A DNA stretch of 52,997 nt from Zoogloea sp. Its GTDB lineage: Bacteria > Pseudomonadota > Gammaproteobacteria > Burkholderiales > Rhodocyclaceae. The DNA lies in contig NZ_JAQVCN010000031.1 of the NCBI RefSeq assembly GCF_028689785.1, positions 1 through 52,997 of the forward strand, in the 5' to 3' direction. A model generated the notes under the pieces. That model worked only from the letters and a program-made list of their open reading frames with translations. It was not told the DNA's origin and did not search any database. Positions 40,050 through 48,733 of the stretch are shown piece after piece. Each line of letters begins with the position of its first letter. Position 1 is the stretch's first letter. The translations under genes were made by a program, and so were the position numbers.

Positions 40050-40988
40050 ATGGTTCCGGTTCCCCATGTTTCTCTGGAGCAGTGGCGTGCACTGATTGCA
40101 GTGGTCGAGGCTGGCGGCTATGCCCAAGCCGCCGAGGCCCTGCACAAGAGCCAGTCGGCAGTGACCTACGCGGTACAGAAGATCGAATCCCAGCTCGGCA
40201 TCCAGGCCTTCGAGCTGCAGGGGCGCAAGGCCGTTCTCACCCCCACCGGGCGCATGCTTTACCGGCGCGCGCTTGCTTTGGTGGGTGAGGCGGGTGACCT
40301 GGAGCGGGTGGCGCGCAAGCTGTCGGCGGGCTGGGAGGCCGAGATCGGGCTGGCAGTGGAGATCCTCTTCCCCCCGGCGCTGCTCCTCGATTGCCTGGCC
40401 CGCTTCGGGCAGGAGGCCGCCCGCACCCGGGTGGAGGTGATCGAATCGGTGATGGGCGGGAGTGGCGAGGCGCTGCTGACCGGCAAGGCCGATCTGGCGG
40501 TGACGCCCCATGTGCCGCCGGGCTTTCTGGGGCGGCCGCTGATGCGCATGCGCCTGGTGGCCGCGGCGCATCCGGGCCACCCCCTGCACCAGCTCGGGCG
40601 GCCCGTGGAGGAGCGTGACCTGCGCGCCCACCGCCACCTGATGGTGCGGGAGACGGGATCGACCCGCAATTCCCGCAGCCAGACCATCGACGTGGATCAG
40701 CGCTGGACCTTCAGCAGCATGGCCATGTCCATCGCCGCCGCCGCCGCGGGACATGGCTTTGCCTGGTATCCCGAAGCCCTGATCGCGGCCGAGCTGGCTG
40801 CCGGACAGCTGAAGGTGTTGCCCCTGGGGGGCGCGGAGGTCCGCTTCGTGGACATGTATCTGGTGTTTGCCGACCCGGAGATGTGCGGGCCGGGGGTGGT
40901 GCGCCTGGCGGAGATCGTTGCGGCGGTGGTGGCCGAGTCAGGCCTGGGTGAGGCGCTGGCTGATGCGGGCCAGCAGGGCGCAGCCTAG
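40050..40988 (+). CDS. LysR-family transcriptional regulator
   Basis: A 312-residue regulator. The N-terminal helix-turn-helix contains VVEAGGYAQAAEALHKSQSAVTYAVQKIESQLGI, and a periplasmic-binding-like effector domain runs from about 95. It is divergent from azoR-pirin and likely controls them. Its last 51 bp overlap the end of the convergent aapM gene. A fairly conserved FSSMAMSIAAAAAGHGFAWYPE block lies in the C-terminal half. The inducer is unknown; quinones are a guess from the neighbour. Confidence 0.88.
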   Translation: MVPVPHVSLEQWRALIAVVEAGGYAQAAEALHKSQSAVTYAVQKIESQLGIQAFELQGRKAVLTPTGRMLYRRALALVGEAGDLERVARKLSAGWEAEIGLAVEILFPPALLLDCLARFGQEAARTRVEVIESVMGGSGEALLTGKADLAVTPHVPPGFLGRPLMRMRLVAAAHPGHPLHQLGRPVEERDLRAHRHLMVRETGSTRNSRSQTIDVDQRWTFSSMAMSIAAAAAGHGFAWYPEALIAAELAAGQLKVLPLGGAEVRFVDMYLVFADPEMCGPGVVRLAEIVAAVVAESGLGEALADAGQQGAA

Positions 40989-41960
40989 CCAGTAGATGGC
41001 GGCGATGAAGAGCCAGGCCTCAAGGTAGAAAGGGCGCCACTGGGCGTCGCCCGAGAGGGCCAGGCCGAGGGCGCCGGTGAGCTCGTAGAGGCTCACGATG
41101 GTGACCAGGGAGGTGTCTTTGAACAGGGCGATGGCGCTGTTGGTCAGGGACGGCGCCACGTGGCGCAGCACCTGGGGCAGCACGATCCAGCGCTGGATCT
41201 GCCAGGGGCTGAAGCCCAAGGCCGCCGCTGCGCTGCGTTGACCCTCGGGAAAGGCCTGCAGGCCGCCCCGGATGATCTCCGACAGGTAGGCGGCGGCAAA
41301 CAGCACGATGGCGATGAGCACCCGCCAGAGCATGTCCGGGGCCAGGTCGCCGGGAAAGAACAAGGGCAGCAGGAAGGACGCCACGAACAGCGCCGCCACC
41401 AGGGGGATGCCCCGGGCCAGCTCCACGTAGGCGGTGAGCAGCCCGCGCAGCAGGGGCAGGGGGGCACGTCGCCCGTAGGCCACGGCGATGCCCAGGGGCA
41501 GGGCCCCGGCCATGCCGAGGCCAGTGAGCAGCAGGGTCAGGGGCAGGCCGCCCCACAGTTCGGTGGGGACCGCGTCGAGGCCGGCAAAGCCGCCGGCCAG
41601 CAGGGGCAGGGCGAGCAGGGGGAGCACCGTCAGGGCAGCGATGAGCGCGCGGCCACGCAGCCAGCCCGAAGCGGCGGCCACCCAGCTGCCGGCAATCAGC
41701 CCGGCCGCCAGTGCGGGGCGCCAGCCCTGCTCGGCCGGATAGCGCCCGAGAACAATGAAGCGCGCCTTCTCGGTGACTACGCCCCAGCACGCGCCGCTGC
41801 GTTCCAGGGCCTCGCAGGCCGCCACATCGGGGGCGAAGCGGGCCTTGAGCAGTGCCCAGTCCACGAGCGAGGGCAGGGTCAGGGCCAGTACCGCCAGAAT
41901 GAGCAGGCTCAGGGCGGCATTGAGCGGGTCGCCGAACAGGGCACGGCGCAGGGCGATCAT
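40938..41960 (-). CDS. aapM: Amino-acid ABC transporter permease (AapM type)
   Basis: Inner-membrane permease of 340 residues from the polar amino-acid uptake family. An N-terminal helix and a large periplasmic loop (about 40-80) typical of AapM precede the permease core. The core has GLPLTLLLTGLGM, YVELARGIPLVAALFVASF and the EAA loop SAAAALGFSPWQIQRWIVLPQ. ATG at 41960 has GAGAG upstream; a GTG at 41969 overlaps the aapQ stop by 4 nt and is also possible. No ATP-binding subunit gene follows; the next gene is the convergent LysR regulator. Confidence 0.88.
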   Translation of the reverse strand: MIALRRALFGDPLNAALSLLILAVLALTLPSLVDWALLKARFAPDVAACEALERSGACWGVVTEKARFIVLGRYPAEQGWRPALAAGLIAGSWVAAASGWLRGRALIAALTVLPLLALPLLAGGFAGLDAVPTELWGGLPLTLLLTGLGMAGALPLGIAVAYGRRAPLPLLRGLLTAYVELARGIPLVAALFVASFLLPLFFPGDLAPDMLWRVLIAIVLFAAAYLSEIIRGGLQAFPEGQRSAAAALGFSPWQIQRWIVLPQVLRHVAPSLTNSAIALFKDTSLVTIVSLYELTGALGLALSGDAQWRPFYLEAWLFIAAIYWLGCALLARISQRLTQA

Positions 41961-41965
41961 CGCTC

Positions 41966-42922
41966 TCACGGCGCCATACCCCGCAGGCTGCGCCGTTCCA
42001 GGCGGTGGCTCAGCGCCGCCGCGAGCAGGGACAGCAGCAGGTACACCCCGATCACGATCAGCAGACATTCGATGGCCCGCCCCGTCTGGTTGAGGCTGGT
42101 GCCGGCCACCGACACCAGGTCCGGGTAGCCGATGGCCACCGCCAGGGACGCGTTCTTGAACAGGTTGAGGAGCTGGCTGGTGACCGGCGGCAGGGCGGCC
42201 CGCCAGGCCTGGGGCAGCAGCACCAGCACAAAGGCCTGGCGTGGCGTCATGCCCAGGGCCAGGGCCGACAGACGCTGGCCCGGCGGCAGGGCCTGCACCG
42301 CGCCGCGCAGGGTTTCGGCGATGTAGGCTGCGGAGTAGGTGGACAGGCCGATGAGCAGGGCCAGGTATTCCGGGGTCAGGCGGGCGCCGCCATCGATGCC
42401 GAAGCCGGCGGGCTCCGGCAGCTCCCAACCGGCTTCGCCCCACCAGGGCAGGGCCAGGCCGGATTTGCTGAGGAACACCCCCGGCGCCAGGCGCAGGGCC
42501 GCATCGGCCGCCGGCAGCAGATCGGTGAGGATGAAATACCAGGCCAGCAGATGCAGCAGCAGGGGCACATTGCGCACCCCGTTTACAAAGACGCCGGCCA
42601 GGGCGCGCACCAGCGGATTGTCGCCCAGGCGCCCGAAACCCACGACCACGCCCACCACGACGGCCAGCAGCGCGCCGGGCAGGGCCACCCGCAGGGTGTT
42701 GAGCAGCCCGGCAGCGAAGGCCCGCAGGGTGCTGTCACCGGAGTCGAAGGGCAGCAGGCTCTCCCCCAGGGCAAAGCCGGCGGGCTCCAGCAGAAAATCG
42801 AAGCCGCTGCGGATGCCCCGCTCCTGCAGATGCCCGGCTGTGGTGGTCACCAGCAGCCCGCCGAGCACTAGCAGAGCAAGCAGCAGCAGCGCCTGCCAGG
42901 CGAGGCGAGCGGGGTGCTTCAT
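41966..42922 (-). CDS. aapQ: Amino-acid ABC transporter permease (AapQ type)
   Basis: A 318-residue permease paired with AapM. Helices include WQALLLLALLVLGGLLV and the core GLLNTLRVALPGALLAVVVGVVVG. A periplasmic insertion follows at about 140-180. The EAA loop SALALGMTPRQAFVLVLLPQAW is near the C terminus, and VNGVRNVPLLLHLLAWY matches the AapQ subgroup. It starts 3 nt after the substrate-binding protein gene ends. Confidence 0.9.
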   Translation of the reverse strand: MKHPARLAWQALLLLALLVLGGLLVTTTAGHLQERGIRSGFDFLLEPAGFALGESLLPFDSGDSTLRAFAAGLLNTLRVALPGALLAVVVGVVVGFGRLGDNPLVRALAGVFVNGVRNVPLLLHLLAWYFILTDLLPAADAALRLAPGVFLSKSGLALPWWGEAGWELPEPAGFGIDGGARLTPEYLALLIGLSTYSAAYIAETLRGAVQALPPGQRLSALALGMTPRQAFVLVLLPQAWRAALPPVTSQLLNLFKNASLAVAIGYPDLVSVAGTSLNQTGRAIECLLIVIGVYLLLSLLAAALSHRLERRSLRGMAP

Positions 42923-42925
42923 CCG

Positions 42926-43957
42926 TCAGCGCAGGGGCTGGGCGTACATCAGGCCGCCCTTGTTCCATTGGGCGTTGAGGCCGCGGGGCAGCTTGAGGGG
43001 GGAATCCGCCCCCAGGTTGCGGTTGAAGATCTCGCCGTAGTTGCCCACCGCCTTGATCGCCCGGGCGGCCCATTCCCGGTCGAGGCCGAGACTCTTGCCC
43101 AGGTCTTCGCCTACCCCCAGGAAGCGCTGCACGGCCGGGTCGGGGGAGGATTTGAGGCTGTCCACCCGGGCTTGGGTGATGCCTAGCTCTTCGGCTTCGA
43201 TCAGTGCGTTGAGGGTCCATTTGACGATGGCGAACCACTCGTCGTCGCCGCGCCGCACGGCCGGGCCCAGGGGCTCCTTGGAGATCAGCTCCGGCAGCAC
43301 CAGGTAGTCGTCGGGCGCGGGCGCTTCCTTGCTGCGGATGAAGGCCAGGGCCGAAGCGTCGGTGGTGTAGGCCTGGCAGCGGCCGCTGAAGAAGGCCTTG
43401 AGGGAGGCCTCGAACTTGTCGAAGACCACGGGCTTGAGCTTGATGCCCTGGGCCCGGGCGTAGTCGGCCAGATTCTTCTCGGTGGTGGTGCCCGATTGCA
43501 CGCACACCTCGGCGTTCTTCAGTTGTTTTGCACTCGTCACCTTGAGCTTCTTCGGGACCAGGAAGCCCTGCCCGTCGTAGTAGCTGACGCCCGCAAAATG
43601 CAGGCCCAGGGCCGCGTCGCGGGTCAGGCTCCAGGTGGTGTTGCGGGACAGGACGTCCACCTCGCCGGACTGGATGGCCGTGAAGCGCTGCTGGGAGCTC
43701 AGGGGCACCCAGCGCACCTTGTCCGGATTGCCCAGCACGGCGGCGGCCAGGGCCTTGCACAGGTCCACGTCCAGGCCCTTCCACTGGCCCTGGCTGTCGG
43801 CGGCGGAGAAGCCGATCACCCCGGTGCTGACACCGCAGGTGAGCTGCCCTTTGGCCTTGATGGCATCCAGGGTCTTGCCGGCAAAGGCCGACGGGGTGGC
43901 AAGGAGGGTGGTGAAGGCAAGGGCGCCGGCAAGGCGCCCGGGGCGAAAGCGGGTCAT
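42926..43957 (-). CDS. aapJ: Amino-acid ABC transporter substrate-binding protein (AapJ type)
   Basis: A 343-residue periplasmic binding protein. The signal sequence LAGALAFTTLLATPSAFA is cleaved at about residue 27. The mature part begins KTLDAIKAKGQLTCGVSTG and contains VDVLSRNTTWSLTRDAALG, characteristic of the general L-amino-acid binding subgroup. The frame is open to 44026, but that extension would cross the hairpin at 43975-44007; ATG 43957 is preferred. It is the first gene of aapJQM. Confidence 0.92.
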   Translation of the reverse strand: MTRFRPGRLAGALAFTTLLATPSAFAGKTLDAIKAKGQLTCGVSTGVIGFSAADSQGQWKGLDVDLCKALAAAVLGNPDKVRWVPLSSQQRFTAIQSGEVDVLSRNTTWSLTRDAALGLHFAGVSYYDGQGFLVPKKLKVTSAKQLKNAEVCVQSGTTTEKNLADYARAQGIKLKPVVFDKFEASLKAFFSGRCQAYTTDASALAFIRSKEAPAPDDYLVLPELISKEPLGPAVRRGDDEWFAIVKWTLNALIEAEELGITQARVDSLKSSPDPAVQRFLGVGEDLGKSLGLDREWAARAIKAVGNYGEIFNRNLGADSPLKLPRGLNAQWNKGGLMYAQPLR

Positions 43958-43974
43958 GGCGGATGCAGGACAAA

Positions 43975-44007
43975 GGCCGAAGCCCGACAGCTTATCGGGC
44001 TTCGGCC
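43975..44007 (-). terminator. Hairpin between the efflux operon and aapJ
   Basis: Perfect 13-nt arms GGCCGAAGCCCGA / TCGGGCTTCGGCC with a 7-nt loop. On the minus strand it is followed by CTTTGTCC, a weak T stretch. It probably ends the efflux operon; an attenuator role in the aapJ leader cannot be excluded. Confidence 0.6.
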
Positions 44008-44063
44008 ATGTGATGCAAAGCAGCAATCGTTCGGAGCTTATGAAGGAATCGGGATGAGGGCCT

Positions 44064-45518
44064 TCAGCCCGCGGTCCAGCCCCCGCCCAGGGCGCGGATC
44101 AGGTTCACCGTTGCCCGGGCCCGCTCCCCGTCCAGGCCCACGGCGACGCGCTGCTGCTGCAGCACGCTGCGCTCCGCGTCGATGACGTTGAGGTAGCTCA
44201 CGGCGCCTTCCCGGTATTGCAGGCGGGCGATGCGCGCGGCCCGCTCGGCGGCGCCCACGGCGTCGTCCTGCTCCCGGTGCTGTTCGCCCAGGATGCGCAG
44301 CTGGGCCAGGTTGTCCTCCACCTCGCGGAAGGCCTGCAGCACGGTCTGACGATAGCGGGCGCCGTCTTCGGCGTGGGCCGCGCGGGCCTGGGCCACGCCG
44401 GCCTCCCGGGCGCCACCGTCAAACACCGGCAGGCTCAGGGCGGTGCCCACCAGCGGCCCGAAGACGAAGCTGCGGCTGGCGTACTTGAAGAGATCGCCCA
44501 GCCCGTCGGACTCGTAGCCCAGGGCGCCGGTAAGGGACAGGCGCGGGAACCAGGCCGCCCGGGCCACGCCGATGCGGGCGTTGGCGGCGGCCATGGCCCG
44601 CTCGGCCGCGGCAATGTCGGGCCGGCGTTCCAGCAGGGCCGAGGGCAGGCCGGCCGGCACATTCACCGCGAGGCGCGTCAGGGGCATCACCGGCAGGTTG
44701 AACTCGGCCGGCGACTTGCCCAGCAGGATGGCCAGCGCGTGTTCGGCCACGGCGCGCTGGCGGGCCAGGCCCAGGGATTCGGAGCGGGCCGAGGCCAGCT
44801 CGCTGCGGGCCCGGGCCAGGTCCAGCTCGGCGATGTCGCCCTCGTCGAAGCGGCGCTGGAGCAGCTTTGCCGTGTCGGCGCGCAGGCGCACGGTGTCGGC
44901 GTACAGGGCTTGGGCGGCGTCCAGCTCGCGGATCAGGAAGTAGGCCTGGGCCACGTCGGCCTGCAGGCTGAGCAGGGTCACGGCAAACAGGGCTTCGCGC
45001 TGGGCGCTGTCGAGGCGGGCGGCCTCTTCGGCGCTGGCCAGCCGGCCGAACAGGTCCACCTCGTAGGCGATGGTGGCCTGGCCGCGCCACAGGGTGCGGG
45101 CCTGGGTGTCGGCGTCGGCGGCCAGGCCCTGGGCGGCCGGTGACGGCCGCTGGCGGGTCGGGCCAAAGCCCACGCCGACCTGCGGCGCGCGGGCTGCCCT
45201 GGCCGACTGCTCCAGCGCCCGGGCCTGGCCCAGGCGGGCGGCGGCGGCCATCAGGTCGGGGTTGGCCAGCACCGCGTCCCGCTCCAGGCGGTCGAGGAGC
45301 GGATCGCCGAAGACATGCCACCAGTCGCCCCGGGCGGCGCTGTCGGCGGGCTCGGCGGGTTTCCAGTGGGCGTCGACGGGGGCCGCCTCCTTGAAGGCGG
45401 CGGGGGTGGCAATGTTCGGCTTCTCGTGGATGGGGGCCACCGAGCAGCCGGCCAGGATCAGCAGGCTGGCCAGCAGGCCGGTGGCGTGGCGGTGCAGGGG
45501 CAGGTTGCGCAGGGTCAT
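44064..45518 (-). CDS. RND efflux outer-membrane lipoprotein (NodT/OprN-like)
   Basis: TolC-like outer-membrane channel of 484 residues. The lipoprotein signal ends ASLLILAGC, so the mature protein is lipidated on Cys. Two outer-membrane efflux repeats follow, with AQAYFLIRELDAAQALY and RRPDIAAAERAMAAANARIG, typical of the NodT family. AGGAG lies 8 nt before ATG 45518; the start is 4 nt after the RND stop. It completes the tripartite pump. Confidence 0.93.
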   Translation of the reverse strand: MTLRNLPLHRHATGLLASLLILAGCSVAPIHEKPNIATPAAFKEAAPVDAHWKPAEPADSAARGDWWHVFGDPLLDRLERDAVLANPDLMAAAARLGQARALEQSARAARAPQVGVGFGPTRQRPSPAAQGLAADADTQARTLWRGQATIAYEVDLFGRLASAEEAARLDSAQREALFAVTLLSLQADVAQAYFLIRELDAAQALYADTVRLRADTAKLLQRRFDEGDIAELDLARARSELASARSESLGLARQRAVAEHALAILLGKSPAEFNLPVMPLTRLAVNVPAGLPSALLERRPDIAAAERAMAAANARIGVARAAWFPRLSLTGALGYESDGLGDLFKYASRSFVFGPLVGTALSLPVFDGGAREAGVAQARAAHAEDGARYRQTVLQAFREVEDNLAQLRILGEQHREQDDAVGAAERAARIARLQYREGAVSYLNVIDAERSVLQQQRVAVGLDGERARATVNLIRALGGGWTAG

Positions 45519-45522
45519 CGTC

Positions 45523-48500
45523 TTACTCCTGGCCGGCGTGGGCATGAACGGGGGCCACCAGGGGCGCTTCGTGGTGAGTGGCCGAATGAAGGGGATGGCG
45601 CTTGTCCAGGGTGCGCAACAGCACGTAGAACACCGGCGTCAGGAAGAGCCCGAACAGGGTCACGCCGAGCATGCCGAAGAACACCGCGATGCCCATGGCG
45701 TGCCGCATCTCGGCCCCGGCGCCGGTGGAGATGACCAGCGGCACCACGCCCATGATGAAGGCGATGGAGGTCATCAGGATGGGGCGCAGGCGCAGGCGGC
45801 TGGCGTCGATGGCGGCCTGCCGCGGGGTGTGGCCCTGCAGCTCCAGCTCCCGGGCGAACTCGACGATCAGGATGGCGTTCTTGCACGCCAGCCCCACCAG
45901 CACCATCAGCCCGATCTGGGTGAAGATGTTGTTGTCGCCCCCCGTCAGCCACACGCCGGTGAGGGCCGCGAGGATGCTCATGGGCACGATCAGGATCACC
46001 GCCAGGGGCAGGGTCAGGCTCTCGTACTGGGCGGCCAGCACCAGGAAGACCAGCAGCACGCTGATGGGGAAGACCCACACGCCGGCGTTGCCGGCCAGGA
46101 TCTTCTGGTAGGTGAGGTCGGTCCATTCGAACTTCACGCCCCGGGGCAGGGTTTCGGCGGCGATGCGTTCGGCGGCGGCCTCGGCCTGGGCCGACGAGTA
46201 GCCCGGCGCCGGCCCGCCGTTGATGTCGGCGGCGGTGAAGCCGTTGTAGCGCACCACCATCTCGGGGCCGTAGGTGGGCGTGACCCGCAGCAGGGACCCC
46301 AGCGGCACCATCTCGCCGCTGGCGTTGCGGGTCTTCAGGCGGGTGATGTCTTCCGGCTGGGCGCGGAACCCGGCGTCGGCCTGGGCGCGCACCTGGTAGA
46401 CGCGGCCGAAGCGGTTGAAGTCATTCACATACAGCGAGCCCAGGTAGATCTGCAGGGTGTCGAACACGTCGGTCACCGCCACGCCCTGCTGCTTGGCCTT
46501 GGTGCGGTCCAGGTCCACGTCCAGCTGGGGCACGTTGATCTGGTAGCTGGAGAACATCGGGCCCAGCTCCGGCGCCTTGCTGGCGGCGGCCATGAAGGCC
46601 TTGGCGGCCTTGTCCAGTTCGGCGTAGCCCACACTGCCCCGGTCTTCGATCTGCATCTTGAAGCCACCCACCGTGCCCAGGCCCATCACCGGCGGCGGCG
46701 GAAAGACGGCGATGAAGGCTTCCTGGATGGCCGAGTATTGCTGGTTGAGGGCGCCGGCGATGGCCCCCGCCGACAGCTCGGGCGATTTACGCTCGGCAAA
46801 GGGCTTGAGGGTGACGAAGACGATGCCGGCGCTGGAGCTGTTGGTGAAGCCGTTGATGGACAGGCCGGGGAAGGCCACGGCGCTCTCCACACCCGGCTGC
46901 TTGAGGGCGATCTCGCCCATGCGGCGGATTACCGCCTCGCTGCGGTCGAGGGATGCGCCGCTGGGGAGCTGGGCGAAGCTGACCAGGTATTGCTTGTCCT
47001 GGGCCGGCACGAAGCCGCCGGGCACCACGTAGGAGATGCCCACGGTGAGCCCGAGGAGCAGCGCATACACGCCCATGGCCGAGGCCTTCCGCTGGATCAC
47101 CCCGGTCACGCCGCGGCCGTAGCGCTCGCTGCTGCGGTTGAAGAAGTGGTTAAAGCGCGCAAAGAAGCCGCCGAACCAGCGCTGCATCTGCACCGTGAGC
47201 CAGTCGGGGGGCGTGTCGTGGCCCTTGAGCAGCATCGCCGCCAGGGCCGGCGACAAGGTGAGGGAGTTGAAGGCCGAGATCACCGTGGAGATGGCGATGG
47301 TCATGGCGAACTGCTTGTAGAACTGGCCGGTGAGGCCGGTCATGAAGGCCAGGGGTACGAACACCGCCACCAAGGTGAGGGCGATGGCGATGATGGGGCC
47401 GGAGACTTCGCGCATGGCCCGGTAGGTGGCCTCGCGGGGCGACAGGCCGGCCTCGATGTTGCGCTCCACGTTCTCCACCACCACGATGGCATCGTCCACC
47501 ACGATGCCGATGGCCAGCACCATGCCGAACAGGGACAGGGCGTTGATGGAGTAGCCGAAGCCCAGCATCAGCGAGAAGGTGCCGATGATGGACACCGGTA
47601 CCGCCAGCAGCGGAATGATGGACGCGCGCCAGGTCTGCAGGAAGACGATCACCACCAGCACCACCAGGGCGATGGCTTCCAGCAGGGTGGTGATCACCGC
47701 CTTGATGCTGGCCCGCACGAACTGGGTGGGGTCATAGACGATGCTGTACTGCACCGAGGGCGGAAAGTCCTTGGCCAGTTCGGCCATGGTCTCGCGCACC
47801 TGGGCCGAGATATCCAGGGCGTTGGCGCCCGGTGTCTGGAAGATGGGGATGGCCACGGCGGGCTTGTTGTCGAGCAGGGCGCGCAGGCCGAACTCGGCGG
47901 CGGCCAGCTCGATGCGGGCCACGTCGCCCAGGCGCGTAACGCCGCCATCGGGGGCGGTCTTGAGGATGATCTGCGCGAACTCCGCTTCGTCCTTGAGGCG
48001 GCCCTGGGCATTGACGTTGAGCTGCATGGGTGTGCTGCGCTCGTTGGGCGGCGCGCCGATCACGCCGGCGGCCACCTGCACGTTCTGCTCGCGGATGGCC
48101 TTCACCACCTCGCCGGCGGTGAGGCCGCGCTCGGCCACCTTGCCCGGGTCCAGCCACACGCGCATGGCGTAGTTGCCGGAGCCGAACAGGCCCACCTCGC
48201 CCACGCCCTTGATGCGCGCCAGGCGGTCCTTGACGTTGAGGACCGCGTAGTTGCGCAGGTAGGTCATGTCATAGCGGTCGTCCGGCGAGGTGAGGTGCAC
48301 CACCATGGTGATGGTAGGGGTGCTCTTGGCGGTGGTCACGCCCAGGCGCTGCACGTCCTCGGGCAGGCGCGGGAGGGCCTGGGAGACCCGGTTCTGCACC
48401 AGTTGCTGGGCCTTGTCGGGATCGACGCCGAGCTGGAAGTGCACGGTGAGGGTCAGGTTGCCATCGCTGTTGGCCTGGGACTGCATGTACAGCATGTTCT

Positions 48501-48723
48501 CCACGCCGTTGATACTTTCCTCCAGGGGCGCGGCCACGGTTTCGGCGATCACCTTGGGGTTGGCGCCGGGGAACTGCGCGCGCACCACCACCGAGGGCGG
48601 CACCACCTCGGGGTATTCGGCGATGGGCAGCTGGAAGACCGACAGCAGGCCGGCCAGCAGGATCAGGACCGACAGCACCCCGGCAAAGATGGGGCGGTCG
48701 ATGAAGAACTTGGAGATGTTCAT
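45523..48723 (-). CDS. RND multidrug efflux transporter, HAE1 family (MexF-like)
   Basis: Proton-driven inner-membrane pump of 1066 residues. It begins MNISKFFIDRPIFAGVLS and has the porter-domain blocks of MexF (LTSPDDRYDMTYLRNYAVLN, NYAMRVWLDPGKVA). The twelve-helix layout has the proton-relay aspartates in GIVVDDAIVVVENVE. An unusually His-containing C-terminal tail ends the protein. The resemblance to Pseudomonas MexF, with a LysR regulator alongside, suggests substrates such as phenicols, quinolones or aromatic stress metabolites (inference). ATG 48723 is preferred over the longer frame. Confidence 0.94.
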   Translation of the reverse strand: MNISKFFIDRPIFAGVLSVLILLAGLLSVFQLPIAEYPEVVPPSVVVRAQFPGANPKVIAETVAAPLEESINGVENMLYMQSQANSDGNLTLTVHFQLGVDPDKAQQLVQNRVSQALPRLPEDVQRLGVTTAKSTPTITMVVHLTSPDDRYDMTYLRNYAVLNVKDRLARIKGVGEVGLFGSGNYAMRVWLDPGKVAERGLTAGEVVKAIREQNVQVAAGVIGAPPNERSTPMQLNVNAQGRLKDEAEFAQIILKTAPDGGVTRLGDVARIELAAAEFGLRALLDNKPAVAIPIFQTPGANALDISAQVRETMAELAKDFPPSVQYSIVYDPTQFVRASIKAVITTLLEAIALVVLVVIVFLQTWRASIIPLLAVPVSIIGTFSLMLGFGYSINALSLFGMVLAIGIVVDDAIVVVENVERNIEAGLSPREATYRAMREVSGPIIAIALTLVAVFVPLAFMTGLTGQFYKQFAMTIAISTVISAFNSLTLSPALAAMLLKGHDTPPDWLTVQMQRWFGGFFARFNHFFNRSSERYGRGVTGVIQRKASAMGVYALLLGLTVGISYVVPGGFVPAQDKQYLVSFAQLPSGASLDRSEAVIRRMGEIALKQPGVESAVAFPGLSINGFTNSSSAGIVFVTLKPFAERKSPELSAGAIAGALNQQYSAIQEAFIAVFPPPPVMGLGTVGGFKMQIEDRGSVGYAELDKAAKAFMAAASKAPELGPMFSSYQINVPQLDVDLDRTKAKQQGVAVTDVFDTLQIYLGSLYVNDFNRFGRVYQVRAQADAGFRAQPEDITRLKTRNASGEMVPLGSLLRVTPTYGPEMVVRYNGFTAADINGGPAPGYSSAQAEAAAERIAAETLPRGVKFEWTDLTYQKILAGNAGVWVFPISVLLVFLVLAAQYESLTLPLAVILIVPMSILAALTGVWLTGGDNNIFTQIGLMVLVGLACKNAILIVEFARELELQGHTPRQAAIDASRLRLRPILMTSIAFIMGVVPLVISTGAGAEMRHAMGIAVFFGMLGVTLFGLFLTPVFYVLLRTLDKRHPLHSATHHEAPLVAPVHAHAGQE

Positions 48724-48733
48724 GGGGCGGCCC

